Positions 58,421-64,000 of a stretch of 64,000 nucleotides of DNA are shown here, one piece after another. A program made the position numbers and the translations under genes. Under the pieces are notes generated by a model. It saw only the letters and a program-made list of their open reading frames with translations, was not told the DNA's origin and did not search any database. Within the stretch, counting starts at the first letter, position 1. Each line of letters begins with the position of its first letter. This stretch comes from Atopsyche davidsoni (Eukaryota > Arthropoda > Insecta > Trichoptera > Hydrobiosidae): contig JAILWY010000004.1 of assembly GCA_022113835.1 (NCBI GenBank), positions 9,055,501 to 9,119,500 of the forward strand, given 5' to 3'.

Positions 58421-58587
58421 ACAAACTGTGGCCACAGTGCAACCCTCTACACTGTAACTCTGTTTTATAACTATAAAAGCACATTTATTCATTAAAAGCG
58501 TATTTTGATAAATATATTCTTGTATACGGATATATTTTAGATAACTGACATTATTACTTTTTTAACTCTCATATCTATGATGTAGAG

Positions 58588-58822
58588 CATAGGTTCCCAA
58601 CGGGAGCGGTACCACCCCCCAGTGGGCGCTGAAGCTTTCCAAGGGGGCAGTGACGGGTCCAAGGGAAAATGAATGAACTTTTTGCATTAAAATTTTTTTG
58701 ATTTGTGCAGTAGATTTTTCACAAAAAAAACGAGAAAATGATCAAAAAAACTCGAAAAGGGGCGTTAGAATTTTTTTTTCTTGTCAAGGGGGTGGTGGTC
58801 AATAAAAGGTTGGGAGCATATG
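58588..58822. mobile_element. hAT element 1 of a serial trio
   Basis: 235 bp flanked by ATGTAGAG (58580-58587 and 58823-58830). Termini CATAGGTTCCCAACG and, reversed, CATATGCTCCCAACC. The interior (about 58676-58755) matches part of the R family (TTTTTGCATTAAAATTTTTT and ATCAAAAAAACTCGA). Confidence 0.88.
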
Positions 58823-58830
58823 ATGTAGAG

Positions 58831-59370
58831 CATAGTTTCCCAAACTATTTTGTCCCGTCGACCCCCTGCCTTTCTAATATTGAATTTTTACAAATTCATC
58901 AACTTCAAACATATTCTTGACATCTTATATAGAACAGCTCACTTTCATAGGATCTACTGTACAGAGGGTTTAAAAATGTAAAAGTTAATTATACCTTTAT
59001 TAATTTTAAAACACACAAAATGCAAATCTAGTAACATTCAGAAAATCAATATTTTTGACAGAGAATACTTGGTGGAATTCCATTTTAATATCTTGAATAG
59101 AATACAATACATTAATTAAAAACATACAAAATACTTCTACGCTTCAGGGCTTCGATTCGTCACAAAGTACATAGGTACAATCTGTGTTCGGTGCATTATG
59201 ACATTTACGAAATGTCTAAATTTGGGTGATGACTTGCTTAAATGGGATCCATTCTCGTAGACTCCCATTTACAGTTCATGGACCCCCAATTTTATTTTTC
59301 GCTGTCATCGACCCCTTGCAGGGTGAAATCGACCCCTGGGGGTCGATATTGACCACTTTGGGAGCCTCTG
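58831..59370 (+). mobile_element. hAT element 2 of a serial trio
   Basis: 540 bp flanked by ATGTAGAG (58823-58830 and 59371-59378). Termini CATAGTTTCCCAAACTATTT and, reversed, CAGAGGCTCCCAAAGTGGTC. Same family as 22354-22877, inverted. Includes a V-family arm at 59045-59100. Confidence 0.93.
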
Positions 59371-59378
59371 ATGTAGAG

Positions 59379-60278
59379 CATTGGTTCCCAAAGCGGTCAA
59401 TATCGACCCCCAGGGGGTCGATGACAGCGAAAAATTAATTTGGGGGTCCACGAGCTGTAAATGGAGGTCTACGAGAGTGGATCCTATTTATGCAAGTCAT
59501 CACCAAAATAAAGGCATTCCGTAAATGTCATTATGCACCTAACTCAGATTGTACCTATGTACTTACATTATAATGCTGTTAATCCTGCATTATAGACTAT
59601 CACAAGAAGGTTTTTGATAGCTTTTCCACCTTCATACCACACGAAAAACGATATCAGTGCGGTTGTCAACCTTCTTACAAAAAAAAAGAAATAGATTGGA
59701 AGTCACTGGACGAGGTTAGAGTTAAAGTTAAATCTGACTTATTTCAAGTCAAATATTGAAAATTTTCAATCAAAGCACAGACCCTTCCCTCCCATTAAAA
59801 AGTATTGATTTTTTTAGTGAATGTTACATTTAATACATTTTACATTTAATGTGTTTAATTTATAAAGGTATAATTAACTTTACTGTTTGTTGAGTTGAGT
59901 GAGTTGTTCTACAGAGTGCGCCATATTTTATGTTTGTATGTGAATAATAAATAACTTATTAAAAAAAACAGTTCATTTCTATTTATGAGGTATTTTTATT
60001 TGAATTGGCTTTTTACAATTTATTTAAATTAGTTTTTAAATACAAAATCAATCAAGTGGTTGCCTTATTGGCCAAAGCAAAATGTGCCCTTTTTGGTGGG
60101 ATTTCCATCACTTTTTCGAGCATCTCGGGCAGTATAGCGATGATTTCGACACGAATGTTTGCCCTGAATTCGTCAATGGTCAGAGTCTTGCTGGCGTACA
60201 CCTTTTTAAAAAAAATAACTCCACAAAACAAGTCCGGAGGCCTGGAGATTTGAAATCAAAATTGTTTGGGAACCTATG
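59379..60278 (+). mobile_element. hAT element 3 of a serial trio, with transposase remnant
   Basis: 900 bp, starting CATTGGTTCCCAAAGCGG right after the second ATGTAGAG and ending, reversed, CATAGGTTCCCAAACAATTT, followed by ATATAGTG (6 of 8 matches to ATGTAGAG). At about 59650-59770 broken frames give DISAVVNLLTKK, RNRLEVTGRG and VRVKVKSDLFQVKY, resembling the C-terminal end of ZBED-type hAT transposases. Longest of the three, so closest to the parent. Confidence 0.85.
59650..59770 (+). pseudogene. hAT transposase C-terminal remnant
   Basis: Peptides in shifting frames (DISAVVNLLTKKK; KKRNRLEVTGRG; EVRVKVKSDLFQVKY) match the order seen at the C terminus of hAT transposases of the ZBED5/FAM200-like group, where a Leu/Arg-rich helix forms part of the dimer region. 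At least two frameshifts are needed. It is inside hAT element 3. Confidence 0.55.
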
Positions 60279-60379
60279 ATATAGTGACTAAATTGTCACA
60301 CTGTATAAAGCGTTTTAAGCTATTTGAAAACTTTCATTTAAAACAACAAAAAAGATAGAAAGCAAAGAACTTTTCGTGG

Positions 60380-60560
60380 AGCACCACAATTCGATCCAGG
60401 GCTGATTATTAAAGCGTCCAGACGGGCTGCGGAGCTGGTGGGGTGGCTTGTGTACTACAGGGGATGAAGACCACAGTATATATTTGCAGTGGAGCGGTTA
60501 GAGGGAGGATCCAGGAGGGCAAACTTTGTACAAGTGACAGCGGCGCTCCCCGCTTTGCTA
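60380..60560. other. GC-rich block
   Basis: The island contains GGGCTGATTATTAAAGCG with a TAAT-type core and GGCTGCGGAGCTGGTGGG. A 67-codon minus frame is hydrophobic at its start but has no recognisable product. Regulatory candidate. Confidence 0.25.
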
Positions 60561-63500
60561 CGGAATAGTAATTAACTGCGAATAGACTAGAGACTAAACA
60601 TACCAAAAGCACAAATTATTCCGTTTTATTTTATATACCAAAAAACAAGACCTAAAAAAACGCTGTATTTCCCAAATAAAACAAAAGACCAAATTTTATT
60701 ACGAACAAGTAAAATCTGAAAGCAATGTTTGAATCGTCTCTTATCGATAATAAAATGAAAAGGCATTTGAAAAATAAAAAATAAGATTACCTCGCTTAAA
60801 TAAGAGAAAATATTAAAAAAAAAAAAAAAAAACCTCTATATGGATTTAAAAAAATATAAAATAATGAGGTCCATGATTGCTAAAATTTCAATAAAATTTT
60901 AAATAAAATAAACAGCTCAAAGTGTGTACGTAGCATTTTTAATATTCTTAATCTACTAAATTTTGCAATGATTTAATTGATTATAAAAAACCTTAGATGA
61001 AAAGCATTGATAAATTGTAAATAATTTAATCAGAAGTTTTAAATTTGAGTACTGACATTAAACTGGTGGAATATTCATTGAATTCAATACCAAATAACTT
61101 AAGCGAAAAAAAATCAATAAAAACGTTCATTAATTTTTGACATTGGAATAAAATTCATTTAATGTATACAATTTATTATGTTAAAATATATAGTGTCTAT
61201 TTATGTCTTTTCAATATATTTATAGTATGGGTAACTTGACTATTTTGCTCTCTGTGATTAGTTTTGGTAATAAGATTTATTATTATCTTTCAAATATCAA
61301 ATATACGACTACCCATGAAATATTTCTAAGGGTTACTAAGTCACCCTTGCAATAAAAATACTTCTCCCCTGAACTAATTACGATGATGAAAATATTGGCT
61401 TTCATAAAAATTTGACGATTGGACTCATCATAAAAGTTTATTTCTGTGATGTACATAATTTTTTTTTTACTCTTACATGTATCAAGTTTGCTACGTGCTG
61501 TTTCTTATAAAAATACATTTTTTCACAAAACCCAAAAATGTAATTGTTTTTGTTGCTTGTCAGAATCAGAGCTTCTTGAAGATGTTAATTTATAATTGAT
61601 CTGGTTCTGTAAATTTATAATACTCCTGAAGTGTATTAAGTAATGGAGCTCGAGCTCCTGGCACACCTGCCCGCTGTGAAGAATGTAGCACGTGGAAGTT
61701 AATTGTTTCGCGTGTAGACTTTTCATTTGCAAATTAATTATCGCTACACCGGAGAATGGGAACTGAAACTTTGGAAGTATAAATTTATCCTTCTTATTTT
61801 CAGCCTCGTTTGTACAGGTACATGTCTTTTCATTACCTGAAATTTAATTAAAGTGGATCAGAGTACTTGAAACTGCGTAAGTTGTTGTTCTTTTGTACCA
61901 TTTGCATGAATTTTATCCCATGTCTGAGAGTTGCATTGATTTTTAAAACCTGCCCCAGAGACTGCCAGTCCACTCATGTCAAAGCACCGGTTTCTGAATC
62001 TTAAGATGGGCATAACTTTGTTCAGACATTATGACAAATTAGTATTTAATAAATTTTGAAATACTAACTTTTAATAATCACATGAGTTGTAGGAACTACG
62101 GCTGAATAAAAATTTTGTAGATCCAAAAATTGTAGTGAAACGTTTTATTGATCACTTACCTCTTTTAAGACAATTCATATTGAATAATAACAATACATTT
62201 TTTTTCTTCTGTACATATTTTAAAACAACAAGCATTTATCAATTAATTTAGCATCCATATTAATAAATGCATCATACGACTAGTAATATCTCGAGTAATG
62301 AAATATGCATGGATTGTCGAGATTTATTAACGTCTCTGTTGCCTACGTTGTAAGGGTTGAAAGTAACGCGTAATTATCATCCCTTATATACAGTTGGTTT
62401 AAAAATATTTTTTTAAAAGAGATATCTGGATTTAAGCTTTTATAGTAAAACCATGTTAAATGTCTGTAATATTTTTTAAGGTCCCATTACTCAGTGAATG
62501 AGTTAGTAATTATGTTTATTTGGCGATTTTTTCTTTTAGTATCGTTAAAGATATTTTATTTAACGAATTAATTAAATATCATTTATTAGTGTTAATAACT
62601 ATAAATATAGACTGCGAGTTATAAAAATTATATGTCAAATGTATTTTCCATAATGATCCATGTTTGTAGATGTTTATTTATTTCGAAGACTTCTTGGGTA
62701 AAATAATAGGTTTTGTTTGTATGTGAATAAAATACCGAATATATATCTTTCTGATATTCTATTTCTGTAATAAAACATTTCCTATTGTATTGAATGCGGT
62801 TGGTTTGGCAAGGTTATTGGGTAAAATGAGATATATTTCTTGAAAAAAGCTCCAATTCTCGTATCACTAAAATTAATATAAGAGAAACCTGGTGAATACT
62901 TAGCCGCATCACAAATCATATAATATTTGATATTAAATATAAGTATATACAAAAATTTGCACCTCTAAATAAATATACTTTTAAAGTCTTGAAAACGTAT
63001 TTTTTTAAATATTGATTAAATAAAATTAAAAAATATATATATTTACTCACAGTTTAGAGCTAATTTTATAAACTTATAAACCTATTGACCTTTTACATTT
63101 ACTTCAAACAAAAATATATATTAAAAGTAATTTATTGAATACGTCTTAAAGAATCTACAGCCTCAAGATTTTTACACAGTATAAGTATTTTTTGAATTTT
63201 TTTTTTATGGGGTTTCCTTTAAATTGTTTTTATAACAAGTAAAACAGTTTAAGCTCTAATTCAAAGAGTATTTCATATCACAAAAGCGGTTTTCCCTTGT
63301 AGTTCGTCATATGTGCAAGGTGCCTTCCCTAATTATGGTGTCCATGGCTCCCCGTGCACAGCACGTAATACGATTAGGCACTGGCCGTTGCTTTGAGGAC
63401 AGACTGACTAACAAATATTGTTATTTCACTGCGCCTGCCGTGTATTCTAATCATTTATAGAGTTCACAACTTATTCACAAAGGGAATTCACTAAAATACG

Positions 63501-64000
63501 GACAACATTTGACTACACGCCTATCTGTTAATGATGTTTGGAAATCAATGCGGTTGTTTATTCAAAGCCCCATCTGCATATTTAATTTCACAAAAACCTG
63601 TACTGGCGTTCTACGTATTAGATCTATTATTTTAATGCCAGTACTATCAAAATCTTTTAATTTTTTTTAAAATAAAATATACAACACATATAAAAGGTAT
63701 GTTTGTAAGTGTTGAGCTGTTTACTTTAGTTTTGTTTATGGCTGATAAATAAATAAATGTTAATTACAGAGGATGTATTCAAGAATTCGTGTATTTGACT
63801 AGCTATACAGCTCTGCTCAACAGTTATGTATTTATGTAAATTTCCACTGAAGTATTCAATATTATAAATTTGCTCTCATAATAAAAGTGTTGTATTTATT
63901 TCCCGGAGCATCTCTCCAGTTAAATAAAATCGCAATCTGATCATAAATCAGCCGCTCTGTTCTTTCCCCATAAATCATTTTAAAACTATGTAGATTGGTA
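60561..64000. other. AT-rich, nothing recognised
   Basis: AT-rich sequence with homopolymer runs (A about 20 near 60815-60832). Small GC rises at 61640-61690 and 63300-63420 carry no coding or repeat signal I can support. Confidence 0.5.

Larger units (their letters stand above)
39477..64000 (-). other. stg1: stg1 upstream intron (and possibly 5' flank)
   Basis: I searched the minus strand for a phase-1 donor exon encoding TM1 plus a Gly-Leu-Trp motif and found none. The first coding exon is thus probably outside the window. This inference would fail if a small intermediate exon was missed. The segment holds the repeats and the unassigned exons listed separately; its stretch 39480-42350 shows only AT-rich sequence apart from a small GC rise at 40390-40560. 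Confidence 0.6.

Noticed and set aside
58062..58484. 140-codon minus frame
   Set aside because: It crosses an R element end and a GC-rich block with overlapping frames; no domain visible.

Overview
This is nuclear DNA from an insect. It is AT-rich and intron-dominated, with GT-AG spliced exons, many DNA transposon remnants, (TA)n microsatellites and a 210-bp satellite. The order cannot be fixed from the sequence. The one gene I recognise is a stargazin/TARP (insect stg1, an auxiliary subunit of ionotropic glutamate receptors) on the minus strand. Three coding exons join in phase: 39384-39476 (part of extracellular loop 1), 34730-34870 (TM2 and most of TM3) and 591-1 (end of TM3, TM4 and a long cytoplasmic tail running off the window start). 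The 5' exon with the start codon and TM1 was not found and probably lies beyond 64000. Most of the window is therefore stg1 intron: 34.1 kb, 4.5 kb, and at least 24.5 kb. Layout. 1-591: stg1 exon. 592-34729: intron with hairpin elements (4464-4650, 5741-6336, 6478-6842, 26601-26809), a long-armed foldback family carrying a tRNA-like cloverleaf (6.5, 12.4, 18.6-19.3 kb), a dead mariner (15.3-16.5 kb), Tc1/mariner-type elements (11.06 and 20.05 kb), hAT elements with perfect 8-bp target duplications (22354-22877, 33258-33709), a LINE 3' end, a (TA)n tract and a satellite array (30107-31715). 34730-34870 and 39384-39476: stg1 exons. 39477-64000: upstream intron or 5' flank, with a LINE 3' end, a second hairpin of the 26.6-kb family, a nested TTAA insertion (47.7-48.5 kb), a nested palindrome with three tRNA-like units (51.5-52.4 kb), two possible exons of an unrecognised minus-strand gene (55764-56055, 53883-54086), and three hAT elements in a row sharing the same target duplication (58.6-60.3 kb). 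Some twenty-five GC-rich blocks of 150-400 bp punctuate the AT-rich intron. Many have TAAT/TTTAAT/TTTATAA cores inside GC-rich flanks and are candidate regulatory elements of stg1 or a neighbour. The repeats reveal an insertion order: a TTAA-flanked family landed inside the foldback family (18.7 kb) and inside a short terminal-inverted-repeat element (47.8 kb), and hAT elements reused one target site in series. No CRISPR, operon or prokaryotic feature is present.
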